From a virus, in the IMG/VR virus record IMGVR_UViG_3300033149_002395, positions 1 to 22,182 of that record: a stretch of 22,182 nucleotides of DNA; one strand, written 5' to 3'. Position numbers and translations under genes: made by a program. Positions 21,767 through 22,182 of this stretch are shown here, piece after piece. Under the pieces are notes generated by a model. That model did no database searches, had not been told where the DNA came from, and saw only the letters and a list, made by a program, of their open reading frames with translations. Positions within the stretch are counted from its first letter, which is position 1, and every line of letters begins with the position of its first letter.

Positions 21767-22129
21767 TTGATCGATAGCTATAGTAATTTTCATAAAATCA
21801 GATACCGGAAAGTCCCACAGGCAAGATCGCGCGAAAAATGGGTTATTTTATACGGGGTATGGATGGATTTTAAGCAACTTGGGAAGGCGTTCAAAGTCCC
21901 TGCTTCATTAGTTAGGAGCCGTTTTGAAATCCATGTTTTGGGAAAGACAGGAAAATATAAAACAGTGAAAAAACTTTGTGGTGTAAAAAAACCAAACACA
22001 AATGGGCCGGGGAACAGCAACGTCATAGATGTTATTGCACAAGCAAAAATGATGGAACTCATGGCTGATCCAAATGCCACCGTTGCAGATGTTAAAAAAT
22101 ATCAAAAATTAGCTTATGGAGAACTATGA
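21767..22129 (+). CDS. DNA-binding-like protein, possible small terminase subunit
   Basis: This 120-residue basic protein uses TTG at 21767 behind AGGAG. The N-terminal half has EKWVILYGVWMDFKQLGKAFKVPASLVRSRF, which reads like a helix-turn-helix. A basic middle (KTGKYKTVKKLCGVKK) and a helical C-terminus (NVIDVIAQAKMMELMADP, ATVADVKKYQKLAYGEL) follow. Basic N-terminal HTH plus helical end and position after RusA are compatible with a small terminase subunit or a late-gene regulator. The identification is weak. Its TGA overlaps the next ATG. Confidence 0.58.
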   Translation: MIDSYSNFHKIRYRKVPQARSREKWVILYGVWMDFKQLGKAFKVPASLVRSRFEIHVLGKTGKYKTVKKLCGVKKPNTNGPGNSNVIDVIAQAKMMELMADPNATVADVKKYQKLAYGEL

Positions 22130-22182
22130 ACAAAAAAGCAGGAAGACCGAAAAACGAAGAACCAACAAGGACATTGAGTTGT
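22126..22182 (+). CDS. Start of an unknown protein, cut by window end (partial)
   Basis: Nineteen codons are visible, MNKKAGRPKNEEPTRTLSC, starting at an ATGA overlap. The basic AGRPK-type start is seen in DNA-binding proteins and in some terminase small subunits, but the fragment is too short to assign. Confidence 0.5.
   Translation, partial: MNKKAGRPKNEEPTRTLSC

Noticed and set aside
1-22182. tRNA genes, rRNA and insertion sequences
   Set aside because: I found no cloverleaf-like segments, rRNA motifs, transposase ORFs or terminal inverted repeats; intergenic gaps are short and accounted for.

Overview
This 22.2 kb window is part of a tailed-phage or prophage genome with a contractile, Mu-like (myovirus) tail. 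Genes are packed tightly, mostly through ATGA/TAATG stop-start overlaps, and no stretch over 300 bases lacks a gene. No integrase, repressor, capsid, portal or recognisable large terminase is visible. The host cannot be named. Base composition is moderately AT-rich, and two phage-encoded lipoproteins with classical lipoboxes suggest, weakly, a Gram-negative or otherwise envelope-rich host.

Region 1 (1-9995, + strand) is the tail and lysis operon. It starts with the end of a likely tail-tube gene. Next is a tail assembly chaperone with a convincing programmed -1 frameshift (T TTT TTG followed by a 10-bp hairpin). The tape measure protein follows, then the Mu-type baseplate series: gpN-like DNA-circularisation/hub protein, LysM/tail-X-like protein, gp44-like hub, gp45-like spike, gp46, gp47 (baseplate J) and gp48. 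After these come a collar-type tail fibre, an unknown fibre-adjacent protein, a DUF5675-like protein and a small two-helix membrane protein that resembles a holin. A strong intrinsic terminator (10001-10051) ends the operon.

Region 2 (9967-11494, - strand) is a three-gene accessory cassette: a 56-aa ribbon-helix-helix-like protein, a secreted beta-propeller-like lipoprotein and an 83-aa protein. The three genes overlap one another, and the last converges on the tail operon through the terminator. It looks like a moron (cargo cassette) inserted between late and early genes.

Region 3 (11495-22182, + strand) is the early operon, read from a divergent intergenic promoter region. A recombination block comes first: Rad50/SbcC-like ATPase, RecT annealase and an MBL-fold nuclease candidate. 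Interspersed with it are a MazG-like pyrophosphohydrolase, a two-TM microprotein and a conserved phage beta-sandwich lipoprotein. A string of small Cys-rich phage proteins leads to the replication block: an initiator with a winged-helix-like N-terminus whose gene carries an 11-bp iteron array, very probably the origin, followed by a DnaB-family helicase. RusA resolvase and several small proteins follow. The window ends in a possible packaging-gene start (DNA-binding-like 120-aa protein and a truncated ORF).

Together the genes make tail morphogenesis and lysis functions, a replication/recombination engine, and a separately transcribed cargo cassette. Late genes being followed by early genes and then possibly by packaging genes would fit a circularly permuted genome.
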